A stretch of 64,000 nucleotides of DNA, taken from positions 186,001 through 250,000 of the forward strand of contig NZ_JANAVP010000001.1 of NCBI RefSeq assembly GCF_024213665.1, given 5' to 3'. Position numbers and translations under genes: made by a program. The stretch is from Streptomyces sp. A3M-1-3 (GTDB lineage Bacteria > Actinomycetota > Actinomycetes > Streptomycetales > Streptomycetaceae). Below the pieces are notes generated by a model. The model was not told where the DNA came from. It saw nothing but the letters and a program-made list of their open reading frames with translations, and made no database searches. The number at the start of each line of letters is the position of its first letter. Position 1 is the first letter of the stretch. Positions 50,066-62,480 of the stretch are shown here, piece by piece.

Positions 50066-50081
50066 TCAGACATATGTCTGA
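50066..50081. promoter_or_regulatory. Perfect 16-bp palindrome between proline dehydrogenase and pucR
   Basis: TCAGACATATGTCTGA reads the same on both strands. It lies in the 173-bp divergent promoter region, 21 bp before the pucR start, and is the likely binding site of the PucR protein controlling both directions. Confidence 0.7.
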
Positions 50082-50101
50082 AGGGATGCGAGAATGGCCG
50101 G

Positions 50102-51379
50102 GTGCAGGGTGACTATCAGGAACTGGTCGATGAGATCTCGGCGCTGCTGGGCGCTCCCGCGACCCTGGAGAACCGGGATTTCCGGCTGATCGCCTTCGGC
50201 GCCCACGACAGCGACGACGACCTCGCCATGGACCCGGTCAGGACCCGCTCGATCCTCACCCGGCAGTCGACGGCGGCGGTGCGGGCCTGGTTCGAAGGCT
50301 TCGGGATCGCCCGCGCGACCGCTCCGGTACGGATCCCCGCGGCGCCGGACGCGGGGGTCTTCCGGGGCCGGATCTGCCTGCCGGTGCGCCATCGGGGGGT
50401 CGTGCACGGTTACGTATGGCTGCTGGACGCGGAGCCGGGCCCGACCCCGGAGCAGCTCGCCGCGGCCATGGAGGTCGCGGCCCGCATCGGGGCGCTGCTG
50501 GCCGACGAGGCGAAGGCGGGCGCGGACCTGTCCCGGGAGTTCCGGGCCGTGCTCACCGCGGGGCGCGGCTGGCAGCGCGACATGGCGGTGGCAGCGCTCC
50601 GTGTTGCCCTCGGCCCGAACGCGGACGGGCTGCACGCGGTGCTGTGTGTGGCCCCGTGGCGGGGCGACACCCCGGAGGGCGCGGGCGGCGTCCCGGGTGC
50701 GGCGGCGGCGTGCGTGGCGCCGTGGAGGGGGCCCGGCCCGGGCGGCGACTTCGGTGCCGGCGCGGGCTCCGTCGCGGATACGGACGCGGGCGGCGGCGGC
50801 GTGGATACGGACGCAACTGGGCCGGCCCGGGCGCTGGCCGTGCTGGTGCGCCTGCGCTCAGCCGACGTACTGGCCCCCGCGCACACGGCCGCGACCAGGC
50901 TCCTCGCCACGGCCGGCGGCACCGCCGGGGGCACCGCCGGGGGCACCGCCGGGGGCACCGCCGGCGGGCCGGCCGCCGCCGGGGTCGCCGACCCGCGGCG
51001 CGGGCTCACCGAACTCGGCGCCGCCTGGCGGGAGGCGACGGCCGCCGCCCGCGCGGCGGCGGCGCAGCCACGGCTCGGCCCGGTCGCGGAGTGGGCGGCG
51101 ATCGGCCCGTACCGGCTGCTGACGGCACTGCCCCGGGACCCCGCGCACGACCGCGCCGTACGCACCCTGCTCGGTCCGTCCCACACCGAACTCGCCCGCA
51201 CGGCCGAGGTGTTCCTGGACCACGCGGGCCAGGCGGGCCGCGCGGCGGCGGCGTTGGGCATCCACCGGCAGACGCTGTACTACCGGCTCTCGCGGGTGGA
51301 ACAGCTGACGGGACTGGACCTGGACGAGGGCGAGGACCGGCTGCTGCTGCACATGGCCCTGAAGGCGTCCCGGCTGTGA
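50102..51379 (+). CDS. PucR-family regulator of proline catabolism
   Basis: This 425-residue regulator starts at GTG 50102 ([20 protein letters not shown]). A GAF-like N-terminal region and middle domain lead to the C-terminal helix-turn-helix of PucR/CdaR type ([20 protein letters not shown]). A low-complexity linker carries four 12-bp repeats encoding GTAG. It is divergent from the proline dehydrogenase gene, and homologues next to put genes activate them in response to proline. The assignment to this pathway rests on context. Confidence 0.87.
   Translation: MQGDYQELVDEISALLGAPATLENRDFRLIAFGAHDSDDDLAMDPVRTRSILTRQSTAAVRAWFEGFGIARATAPVRIPAAPDAGVFRGRICLPVRHRGVVHGYVWLLDAEPGPTPEQLAAAMEVAARIGALLADEAKAGADLSREFRAVLTAGRGWQRDMAVAALRVALGPNADGLHAVLCVAPWRGDTPEGAGGVPGAAAACVAPWRGPGPGGDFGAGAGSVADTDAGGGGVDTDATGPARALAVLVRLRSADVLAPAHTAATRLLATAGGTAGGTAGGTAGGTAGGPAAAGVADPRRGLTELGAAWREATAAARAAAAQPRLGPVAEWAAIGPYRLLTALPRDPAHDRAVRTLLGPSHTELARTAEVFLDHAGQAGRAAAALGIHRQTLYYRLSRVEQLTGLDLDEGEDRLLLHMALKASRL
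50918..50965 (+). repeat. Coding tandem repeat, 12 bp x 4
   Basis: GGCACCGCCGGG repeats four times in phase (the last ends in C), encoding four Gly-Thr-Ala-Gly units in the PucR linker. The length could vary between strains without breaking the frame. Confidence 0.85.
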
Positions 51380-51405
51380 CACCGCTGCAGGAACGGCGCT
51401 TCTGG

Positions 51406-51429
51406 GATTCCTGCGTTTCCACAGGAATC
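51406..51429. terminator. Hairpin between convergent pucR and tetR
   Basis: GATTCCTG pairs with CAGGAATC across an 8-base loop, 26 bp after the pucR stop and 28 bp after the tetR stop. Confidence 0.65.
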
Positions 51430-51457
51430 AGAGCTCAACGAATCGCGGACCCTACAA

Positions 51458-52030
51458 CTACTTCTCCATGATCGCCCTCAGACCGTCCGTCAGGTCCTGA
51501 GCAGTGGCCGCCGTCTCCGGGTCGAGCAGGTACTGCGCCATCACCCCGACCAGCATGGCCTGGTAGACGAGGCCGACCACGCGCGCCTTCTCCGGCTCCG
51601 CCTCGGGGTCCACACCCCCGAAGTGCTGCGCCAGCCCGAGGCGGCCCTCGCCCTGGACTCCGACCAGCGCCTTGCGCAGTTCGGCGTCCTCGCTGACGCG
51701 CGAGACGATCTCGAACTGGAGCCTCCAGAGCGACCGGCTCTGCTCGAAGGACCCGACCACCCCGTTCCACACTCCGCGGAACCGTTCCATCGGATCTGGC
51801 CGGGCGGGCTCGTCCGCGTCCTGGAGAGCACCTTCGACCGAGTCGCCCCACTCCTCCGTCACCGCCATGAGGGCGTGGTTGAGCAGGGCTTCCTTGGAAC
51901 CGTAGTGGTAGCCGATGGACGCCAGGTTGGTTCCCGACGCGGCCACGATGTCGCGCGCGGTCGTCCGCGCGTATCCCTTCTCGAGCAGGCAGCGCTTTGC
52001 GCCTTCGAGCAGATCCTCACGATGTCCCAT
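51458..52030 (-). CDS. TetR-family repressor of the adjacent exporter
   Basis: This 190-residue regulator has the TetR DNA-binding region (LLEGAKRCLLEKGYARTTAR, IVAASGTNLASIGYHYGSKE) followed by the ligand domain. It diverges from an MFS exporter gene across 95 bp that contain a strong 12-bp-arm dyad, so it most likely represses both genes and responds to an exported compound. Confidence 0.92.
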   Translation of the reverse strand: MGHREDLLEGAKRCLLEKGYARTTARDIVAASGTNLASIGYHYGSKEALLNHALMAVTEEWGDSVEGALQDADEPARPDPMERFRGVWNGVVGSFEQSRSLWRLQFEIVSRVSEDAELRKALVGVQGEGRLGLAQHFGGVDPEAEPEKARVVGLVYQAMLVGVMAQYLLDPETAATAQDLTDGLRAIMEK

Positions 52031-52059
52031 GTCAGCAGCCTACCCGGTTCCATACGCAC

Positions 52060-52094
52060 GTCCAATACGAGCGTCTTACACACTCGTATTAGAC
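52060..52094. promoter_or_regulatory. TetR operator dyad
   Basis: GTCCAATACGAG at 52060-52071 and CTCGTATTAGAC at 52083-52094 are inverted arms of 12 bp with one mismatch and an 11-bp spacer, centred in the tetR/MFS divergent promoter. Confidence 0.78.
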
Positions 52095-52125
52095 AAACGT
52101 TCAAGACGTCCGTACATTCAGCTGC

Positions 52126-53691
52126 ATGACGAACTCCACCGCACGTCGCGCCGGCCGCAGGGAATGGACCGCCTTCACCGTCCTCCTGCTCCCCCTCCTC
52201 CTGGTCTCGATGGATGTCTCCGTCCTCTACTTCGCGATCCCGGCCATCAGCCGGGAGCTCGACCCGAGCGCCACCCAGCAGCTGTGGATCTTCGACATCT
52301 ACGCCTTCGCCCTCGCCGGGCTGCTCATCACGATGGGATCGCTCGGCGACCGGATAGGCCGCCGCAAGCTGCTGCTGATCGGTGCCACCGCCTTCGGCAT
52401 CGCGTCCATAGGGGCGGCGTACGCCCAGAGCGCCGAAATGCTCATCGCCGCACGGGCGTTGCTCGGCATCGGCGGGGCCACGCTGATGCCGTCGACGCTG
52501 GCGCTGGTCCGCAACATGTTCCAGGACGACAAGCAGCGCACGCAGGCGATCGGCATCTGGTCCGGGGCCATGGCCGGCGGCATCGCGCTCGGCTCGGTGA
52601 TGAGCGGCATCATGCTGGACCACTTCTGGTGGGGCTCGGTGTTCCTGGTCAACGTGCCCGCGATGCTGCTCCTGCTGGTCCTGGTGCCCGTCCTGGTGCC
52701 TGAGTTCAAGGACCCTGCGCCCGGCCGCTTCGATCTGCTCAGCGTGCCGCTGTCCATGGGTGCCGTACTGCCGGTCGTCTACGGGCTGAAGGAGATCGCG
52801 GCCGAGGGCCTCGGCACGGGCAGGGCGCTGAGCATCGCGGCCGGGCTCGCCATCGGTTACGTCTTCGTCCGCCGGCAGCGCGGCCGCGCCGACGCGATGA
52901 TCAGCCGTGATCTCTTCCAGGGCCGCGGCTTCGGCTCCGGGATCGCGCTCAACACCATCGCCATGTTCGCCATGATGGGCTCGGCCTATTTCACCACCCA
53001 GCACCTGCAGTCCGTACTCGGCATGGGCACCATGGAGGCCGCGTTGTGGAGCCTGGCCCCGTCCCTCGCGGTGGGGGTCGCCGCCCCGACCGCCGCCACG
53101 GTCGGCCAGAAGGTGAACCGGGCGTACGTGATCGCCGCCGGATTCCTCGTCGCCGCCACCGGTTTCGCGGTCCTCACCTTCACCGGCACGGACTCGATGT
53201 GGGTCCTGCTGGCCGGCGCGGCCGTCATCGGCTGCGGCATCGTCACCGTGATGACCCTGGTCTCCGACTTGGCGCTGGGTGCCGCTCCCGCCGAGAAGGC
53301 CGGTTCGGCCGCCTCGCTGCTGGAGACCGGCCAGGAGTTCGGCGGGGCGCTGGGCATGGCGGTCCTGGGCAGCATCGGCACCGCCGTCTACCGCCGGGAC
53401 ATCGCCGACAACGCCCCGGCAGGCATCCCGGCGGACGCCCTCGACACGGTCCGCGAGACCCTGGGCGGAGCGACCGTGGTCGCCGAGCGGCTGGGCGGCA
53501 AGGCCGGGGAGACGGTACTGGAGGTCGCCCGCGCGGCCTTCGTCCACGGGATGCAGTTCGCCGCCCTCGGCTCAGCGGTCCTGCTGGTCGCGGCCGCGGT
53601 TCTCGCCGCGACCCTGCTGCGGAAGTCCGGCTCGGCCGGCCCGGTCCCCGCGGAGGAGGCCCCGGCGCCCGAACTCCTCGCGGCGGGATGA
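52126..53691 (+). CDS. MFS drug-efflux transporter, DHA2 (14-helix) type
   Basis: This 521-residue proton antiporter has about fourteen transmembrane helices. DHA2 landmarks are LVSMDVSVLYFAIPAISREL in helix 1, the loop motif GSLGDRIGRRKLLLIG and GIGGATLMPSTLALVRNMF. A short Pro/Ala/Glu-rich tail ends the protein. It resembles quinone or dye exporters of the SmvA/QacA group. The substrate is unknown. It is controlled by the divergent TetR. Confidence 0.93.
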   Translation: MTNSTARRAGRREWTAFTVLLLPLLLVSMDVSVLYFAIPAISRELDPSATQQLWIFDIYAFALAGLLITMGSLGDRIGRRKLLLIGATAFGIASIGAAYAQSAEMLIAARALLGIGGATLMPSTLALVRNMFQDDKQRTQAIGIWSGAMAGGIALGSVMSGIMLDHFWWGSVFLVNVPAMLLLLVLVPVLVPEFKDPAPGRFDLLSVPLSMGAVLPVVYGLKEIAAEGLGTGRALSIAAGLAIGYVFVRRQRGRADAMISRDLFQGRGFGSGIALNTIAMFAMMGSAYFTTQHLQSVLGMGTMEAALWSLAPSLAVGVAAPTAATVGQKVNRAYVIAAGFLVAATGFAVLTFTGTDSMWVLLAGAAVIGCGIVTVMTLVSDLALGAAPAEKAGSAASLLETGQEFGGALGMAVLGSIGTAVYRRDIADNAPAGIPADALDTVRETLGGATVVAERLGGKAGETVLEVARAAFVHGMQFAALGSAVLLVAAAVLAATLLRKSGSAGPVPAEEAPAPELLAAG

Positions 53692-53708
53692 CCGTACGGA
53701 ACGAGAAA

Positions 53709-53742
53709 CGCCTCAGGGCCCGGTCTCCCGGGCCCTGAGGCG
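53709..53742. terminator. Bidirectional terminator between MFS gene and serA
   Basis: CGCCTCAGGGCCCGG is exactly mirrored by CCGGGCCCTGAGGCG around TCTC, a perfect 15-bp stem between convergent genes. Confidence 0.9.
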
Positions 53743-53773
53743 TACGTACGGCAGAACGTGCCGGTCAGTCGGC

Positions 53774-55366
53774 TCAGCCGGTGAGGTTGACCGTCCGCGC
53801 CGAGGTCGCGCCGATCTCCTCGGCGATCTCCGCCAGCACGGCCGGCGGCACCGTGTCGTCCACGGTCAGCACGACGAGTGCCTCGCCGCCCTCCTCCGCG
53901 CGCGAGACCTGCATACCGGCGATGTTCAGCCCGGCCTCGCCGAGGATCCGGCCGACCGTGCCGACCACACCGGGGCGGTCGCCGTAGCGCAGCACGACCA
54001 TGTGGTCGGCGAGCGCCAGGTCCACGTCGTAGTCGCCGACCGCGACGATCTTCTGGAGGTGCTTGGGGCCGGCCAGGGTGCCGGAGACCGCGACCTCCTC
54101 GCCCCCCGACAGGGTGCCGCGGACGGTGACCACGTTGCGGTGGTCCGGGGATTCCGAGCTGGTGGTGAGGCGGACCTCCACGCCGCGCTCCTGCGCGAAG
54201 AGCGGAGCGTTCACGTACGACACGGTCTCGTCGACGACGTCCTCGAAGACGCCCTTGAGGGCGGAGAGTTCCAGCACCTTGACGTCGTGCTGGGTGATCT
54301 CGCCGTACACCTCGACATCGAGGCGGACCGCGACCTCGCCCGCGAGCGCGGTGAAGATCCGGCCGAGCTTCTCGGCGAGGGGCAGGCCCGGGCGTACGTC
54401 CTCGGCGATGACCCCGCCCTGGACGTTGACCGCGTCGGGCACCAGCTCACCGGCGAGCGCCAGGCGTACGGAGCGGGCGACCGAGATGCCCGCCTTCTCC
54501 TGGGCCTCGTCGGTGGACGCGCCGAGGTGCGGGGTGCAGACGACCTGGTCGAACTCGAAGAGCGGGGAGTCCGTGCAGGGCTCCTTCGCGTACACGTCGA
54601 GGCCCGCGCCGGCGACCCGGCCCTCCTTGAGCGCGCTGGCCAGCGCCTCCTCGTCGACGATCCCGCCACGCGCGGCGTTGACGATCCGGACCGACGGCTT
54701 CACCTTGTGCAGCGCGTCGTGGCCGATCAGACCCAGCGTCTCGGGCGTCTTGGGCAGGTGGACCGTGATGAAGTCCGAGACCTCGAGCAGCTCGTCGAGC
54801 GCGAGCAGCTTGACGCCCATCTGGGCGGCGCGCGCCGGCTGTACATAGGGGTCGTACGCGACGATCTTCATACCGAAGGCCGACATGCGCTGCGCGACCA
54901 GGACGCCGATCCGGCCGAGGCCGACGACGCCGAGGGTCTTCTCGCTCAGCTCGACGCCGGTGTACTTGGAGCGCTTCCACTCGCCGTTCTTCAGGGCGGT
55001 GTTGGCCTGCGGGATATTGCGCGCGGTGGCGACCAGCAGACCGCAGGCCAGTTCGGCGGCGGTGACGATGTTGGAGGTCGGGGCGTTCACGACCATCACG
55101 CCCGCCTTGGTGGCGGAGGAGACATCGACGTTGTCCAGACCGACACCGGCGCGGGCGACGACCCGCAGCTTCTTCGCGGCGGCGATGGCCTCCGCGTCGA
55201 GCTTGGTGGCGCTGCGTACGAGAATCGCGTCGACATCGGCGATGGCGGGGAGCAGCTCCGCACGGTCGGCGCCGTTGCAGTGCCGGATCTCGAAGTCCGG
55301 GCCGAGCGCGTCGACGGTCGCGGGCGACAGCTCTTCAGCGATGAGTACGACAGGTTTCGAGCTCAC
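53774..55366 (-). CDS. serA: D-3-phosphoglycerate dehydrogenase
   Basis: This 530-residue enzyme performs the first step of serine synthesis. It has the NAD motif GVVGLGRIGVLVAQR, catalytic Arg in NAARGGIVDEEAL, and the Glu/His pair with HLGAST. The long form follows with the intervening domain (about 320-450) and a C-terminal ACT domain (DRPGVVGTVGRILGEAGLNI) that senses serine. GTG 55366 after GAGGA starts SSKPVVLIAEELSPATVDAL; the frame is open further but unsupported. Confidence 0.95.
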   Translation of the reverse strand: MSSKPVVLIAEELSPATVDALGPDFEIRHCNGADRAELLPAIADVDAILVRSATKLDAEAIAAAKKLRVVARAGVGLDNVDVSSATKAGVMVVNAPTSNIVTAAELACGLLVATARNIPQANTALKNGEWKRSKYTGVELSEKTLGVVGLGRIGVLVAQRMSAFGMKIVAYDPYVQPARAAQMGVKLLALDELLEVSDFITVHLPKTPETLGLIGHDALHKVKPSVRIVNAARGGIVDEEALASALKEGRVAGAGLDVYAKEPCTDSPLFEFDQVVCTPHLGASTDEAQEKAGISVARSVRLALAGELVPDAVNVQGGVIAEDVRPGLPLAEKLGRIFTALAGEVAVRLDVEVYGEITQHDVKVLELSALKGVFEDVVDETVSYVNAPLFAQERGVEVRLTTSSESPDHRNVVTVRGTLSGGEEVAVSGTLAGPKHLQKIVAVGDYDVDLALADHMVVLRYGDRPGVVGTVGRILGEAGLNIAGMQVSRAEEGGEALVVLTVDDTVPPAVLAEIAEEIGATSARTVNLTG

Positions 55367-55554
55367 GTGAGTCCTCACAAGTCCAGTGCGGACGGCCGTC
55401 CCGACGGCCGCAGGCGGTGGAGGGGCTAGCCGCGTAGAAGACGCACGACGCTGTGGGCCTGACGCGTATGTGTTGAGCAGTCTAGTGGCGGCACGGGCCA
55501 TGTTTTCCTCCCCTGTGGAAGGATCACCCGTCCGTGGTTGGCCGGTGTGGACAA

Positions 55555-55582
55555 GGGGCCGCGGCTCCAGTGCCGCGGCCCC
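55555..55582 (-). terminator. Terminator after ilvC
   Basis: GGGGCCGCGGC pairs with GCCGCGGCCCC around a 6-base loop, 13 bp beyond the ilvC stop. It ends the ilvBNC operon ahead of serA. Confidence 0.85.
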
Positions 55583-55595
55583 CCGTCCGTACGGC

Positions 55596-59125
<3,530 letters not shown>

Positions 59126-59195
59126 CGGCATTCTCTTCTCGAAGCTGAGGATTTTGCGAGGAGATGTATCTGTTTGGCAGTAGTGCCAGTGCAAC

Positions 59196-59229
59196 AAAAA
59201 ACCCCTCGTGCCGTGAGGCAAGCGAGGGG
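59196..59229 (-). terminator. ilvB attenuator hairpin
   Basis: On minus, CCCCTCG pairs with CGAGGGG, with inner TGCC/GGCA pairing, followed by six T. It lies between the leader peptide and ilvB, 70 bp upstream of the ilvB start. Ribosome stalling in the leader should prevent its formation when branched-chain amino acids are scarce. Confidence 0.9.
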
Positions 59230-59271
59230 AGCGCGCCGGAATGGGTCTGCAGGGTTTTCATGTGGCCCTGC

Positions 59272-59313
59272 TCAGCCGACGCGCTTTCCAAGTACGAGAA
59301 TTCGGGTGCGCAT
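59272..59313 (-). CDS. ilvB leader peptide
   Basis: The 13-residue MRTRILVLGKRVG is encoded just before the attenuator. Four consecutive residues, Ile-Leu-Val-Leu, are the end products of the operon, the signature of transcription attenuation. The sequence, from memory, is conserved in actinobacterial ilvB leaders. Confidence 0.88.
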   Translation of the reverse strand: MRTRILVLGKRVG

Positions 59314-59346
59314 GGCACTGACCTTCCCCCCGGCGCGCGGGGGCTG

Positions 59347-62280
59347 TCAAGTGGGTGGGACGCGCGTCTCATTATTTGAGCCATGGCGTACGGGCAGTGA
59401 ACCGCCGGCCAGGGCCGGCAGAGCGGCCACACCGGGCACCGGAAACTCAGCCCGGACCAGGGCGCGTCGGAGCCTGTACTCGTCGAGCGGCCCGGAGAAG
59501 GCCATCCCCTGGCCGTGTGTGCATCCCATCCCGCGCAGCACGAGGACCTGCTCCGGAACGTCCACGCCGTCCGCGACGGACTGCATACCCAGATCGTTGG
59601 CGATGCGCAGCAGCCCGGAGGTGATCTTGTGAAGTCTGGCCGATTCCACCACCCCCTCCACCAGCCCCCGGTCCAGTTTCAGTACGTCGACGGGGAGCCT
59701 GCGCAGGGCGCTGATCGCGGCATACCCGCTGCCGAAACCGTCCAGCGCGATCCGTACGCCCAGCCTGCGCAGCGCCACCAGGCGCCGCTCCAGCTCGTCG
59801 AACGGCACGCGGGGGTCACTGTCGGCCAGTTCGATCACCAGGGCGCCGGAGGGCAGCCCCTGCCGGGTGAGCAGGGCCTCGACGGAACCGCGGGGCATGG
59901 CCCGGTCAAGCAGCCGGTGGGCGGACATTCGGACGGACACCGGGACCTCGTGACCGGCGCGGTGGCGCTCGGCGGCCTGCTCCGCGGCCTCCTCGAGGAG
60001 CCAGCGGCCGAGTTCGGCGGTGCGGGAGCCCTCCGCGGCCTCCGTGCTGTCCGTGACCCGCAGGAATTCGGCCGGGGTGAAGAGGATGCCCTGCGCGGAT
60101 CTCCAGCGTGCCTGGGCGGCCACGGCGGCGATCCGGCCGTCCGCCAGGGAGACGACCGGCTGGTGGAGGAGCGCGAACTCGCCGTCGTGGAGCGCGGCGC
60201 GCAGCCGGGTGGCGAGCTCGGCCCGCCGTACGACGTCGGCCTGCATCTGCGGCGCGTACAGCTCGACGCGGTCCTTGCCGGCGGCCTTGGCCCGGTACAT
60301 CGCCAGGTCGGCGTTGCGCATCAGATCGGTCGGGGTGATGCCCTCCTCGGCGAAGGCGACGCCGATGCTCGCCGCGACCCGGACGTCGCTGCAGCCGATC
60401 CGGTACGGCTTGGAGAGCGTGACCCGCAGCCGGTCGGCGATCTCGTGCACCTGGTACTCCCGGGCGCTGCGGTCGCGGCCTCCGTCGCCGAGGATGAGCG
60501 CGGCGAACTCGTCACCGCCGAGCCGGGCCGCGGTGTCCCCCGCCCGTACCGAGTCCTGGAGGCGGCGGGCTGCCTGGATCAGCAGCTCGTCGCCGGCTTG
60601 GTGGCCGATGCTGTCGTTCACCGCCTTGAAGCCGTCGAGGTCGATGAAGAGCACGGCCGTGCCGGGGTCGGAGGCTCTGCGGCCGGTCAGGGCCTGCCGG
60701 ACCCGCTGGGTGAACAGGGCCCGGTTGGGCAGGTCGGTGAGCGGGTCGTGTTCGGCGTTGTGCTGCAACTGCGCCTGGAGGCGGACCCGTTCGGTGACAT
60801 CACGGCTGTTGAGGATCAGGCCGCCCTGATGGCGGTTGACCGTCGACTCCACGTTGAGCCAATCGCCGGTGCCGGACTTGAAGCGGCACTCGATGCGGGT
60901 GGTCGGCTCGTCCGCGGGCGGCGCGGCCAGAAACCGCCGGACCTCGTGAACGACCCGGCCCAGGTCTTCGGGGTGGATGAGCATCGAGAGCTCGGAGCCG
61001 ACCAGCTCCTCGGCCTCCCGCCCGTACACCCCGGTGGCGGCCGGGCTGACGTACCGCAGTATGCCGGTGGGGGCGGCGATCATGATCACGTCGCTGGAGC
61101 CTTGCACCAGGGAGCGGAAGTGGTTCTCCTTCTGGGCCAGCTCCTGGGTGAGGGCGATGTTGTCGACGAGCATGATGCCCTGGCGGACCACCAGGGCCAG
61201 GACGACCGTGCAGGCGGTGAAGACCACCACCCGGTCCACCCGGCGGCCGTCGATCACGTTGTACAGGATGCCCAGGGTGCAGACGGCGGCCGCGAGGTAC
61301 GGCGTGAGGGCCGGCAGCGAGCCGGTGATCGGGCGGCTGTGCGGACGGGGACCGCGGAGGTGGTATCCGGCGCCGTCCCCGCCGTGCAGCGCGCCGCGGG
61401 CGCCCCACGGGGCGTACGCGAGGAGCAGCGAGCCGGCGAACCAGCCGGCGTCGAGGAGCTGGCCGGAGCGGTAGTTCTCACGGAGCAGCGGCGAGGTGAA
61501 CAGCGCGTCGCAGAGCACGGTCAGGGCGAGCGCCGCGATGGCGGTGTTGATCGCGGAGCGGTTGGCGTTCGACCGCCGGAAGTGCAGGGCGAGGACCATC
61601 GACACCAGCACGATGTCCAGCAGTGGATACGCGAGCGACAAGGCGGTGTGCGCGACGCTCTCGCCTCCGTCGGACTGCGCGGTGTGCGCGAGCGCGAGGC
61701 TCCACGAGAGGGTCAGCAGCGAGCCGCCGATCAGCCAGGAGTCCAGCGCGAGGCAGACCCAGCCGGCCCTGGTGACCGGCCGCTTGGCGAGCACGAGCAG
61801 TCCGACGATGGCCGGCGGCGCGAAGCAGAGGAAGAAGAGATCGGCCGGGGAGGGGCTGGGCATCTCGCGCCCGAGCACCACCTCGTACCAGCCCCAGACA
61901 GCGTTGCCACCGGCCGCCATCATGGAGGAGAACGCGAACAGCAGCCAGGCCGGCCGGAAGCGGCTCTCATTGGTGCGCGCGTAGAGACAGCAGGAGACTG
62001 CGGCGAGCAGCGCGGCCGCGCTGAGACCGAAGTCCCCCATGACCAGGGCAAGTTGGGGAGACCCCCAGCCCAGCGCCGCCCCGGCGGCATAGCCGCCGCA
62101 CACCAGCGCGAGCATGAGCTGGGCGAGCAGGCTCTTCCCGCCGCCGGGGACCGCACGCCGACTCAGCAGCGCCCCGGGGGCGCTCACCGGGCCGCCCTGG
62201 CGGGCACCGCCGGAGGCTTGTGTCTGCGGTTGGGCGCGCGCCGGCGTCGGCGGCCCTGCCGCGTCGGATCGTTCGTCCAT
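59347..62280 (-). CDS. Membrane GGDEF-EAL protein with degenerate EAL
   Basis: This 977-residue protein (from ATG 62280; the frame opens at GTG 62385) begins with a Pro/Ala-rich cytoplasmic lead and a multi-helix membrane region (about residues 50-360, roughly ten helices). A PAS domain follows (HFRSLVQGSSDVIMIAAPTG). The GGDEF domain has an intact RLGGDEFAAL (about 586) and the RxxD product-inhibition site (RAGD) five residues before. The EAL domain is complete in length but the EAL triplet reads AAQ in AAVAAQARW, and DDFGTGYSS reads DGFGSGYAA. So cyclic di-GMP synthesis is likely, its hydrolysis unlikely. Streptomyces use c-di-GMP to hold back development through BldD. Confidence 0.88.
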   Translation of the reverse strand: MDERSDAAGPPTPARAQPQTQASGGARQGGPVSAPGALLSRRAVPGGGKSLLAQLMLALVCGGYAAGAALGWGSPQLALVMGDFGLSAAALLAAVSCCLYARTNESRFRPAWLLFAFSSMMAAGGNAVWGWYEVVLGREMPSPSPADLFFLCFAPPAIVGLLVLAKRPVTRAGWVCLALDSWLIGGSLLTLSWSLALAHTAQSDGGESVAHTALSLAYPLLDIVLVSMVLALHFRRSNANRSAINTAIAALALTVLCDALFTSPLLRENYRSGQLLDAGWFAGSLLLAYAPWGARGALHGGDGAGYHLRGPRPHSRPITGSLPALTPYLAAAVCTLGILYNVIDGRRVDRVVVFTACTVVLALVVRQGIMLVDNIALTQELAQKENHFRSLVQGSSDVIMIAAPTGILRYVSPAATGVYGREAEELVGSELSMLIHPEDLGRVVHEVRRFLAAPPADEPTTRIECRFKSGTGDWLNVESTVNRHQGGLILNSRDVTERVRLQAQLQHNAEHDPLTDLPNRALFTQRVRQALTGRRASDPGTAVLFIDLDGFKAVNDSIGHQAGDELLIQAARRLQDSVRAGDTAARLGGDEFAALILGDGGRDRSAREYQVHEIADRLRVTLSKPYRIGCSDVRVAASIGVAFAEEGITPTDLMRNADLAMYRAKAAGKDRVELYAPQMQADVVRRAELATRLRAALHDGEFALLHQPVVSLADGRIAAVAAQARWRSAQGILFTPAEFLRVTDSTEAAEGSRTAELGRWLLEEAAEQAAERHRAGHEVPVSVRMSAHRLLDRAMPRGSVEALLTRQGLPSGALVIELADSDPRVPFDELERRLVALRRLGVRIALDGFGSGYAAISALRRLPVDVLKLDRGLVEGVVESARLHKITSGLLRIANDLGMQSVADGVDVPEQVLVLRGMGCTHGQGMAFSGPLDEYRLRRALVRAEFPVPGVAALPALAGGSLPVRHGSNNETRVPPT

Positions 62281-62480
62281 TGGCCGTGCATCGCCCGTCG
62301 CCCCCCTTACCGTCCGATCAACACCCCAGCGCCGTACAAACCGTGGCGCAGCCCCTTGCTCGGGACGATACACCAGTTTCGTCACTCAGGGACATAGTTT
62401 CTCTACTCTCCGTGACCAATAAGGGAGTTGAGAGCACTCGGTGCGTGCGGACGGCTGCGGAGCGTGTCCGCCCCGAGCCG

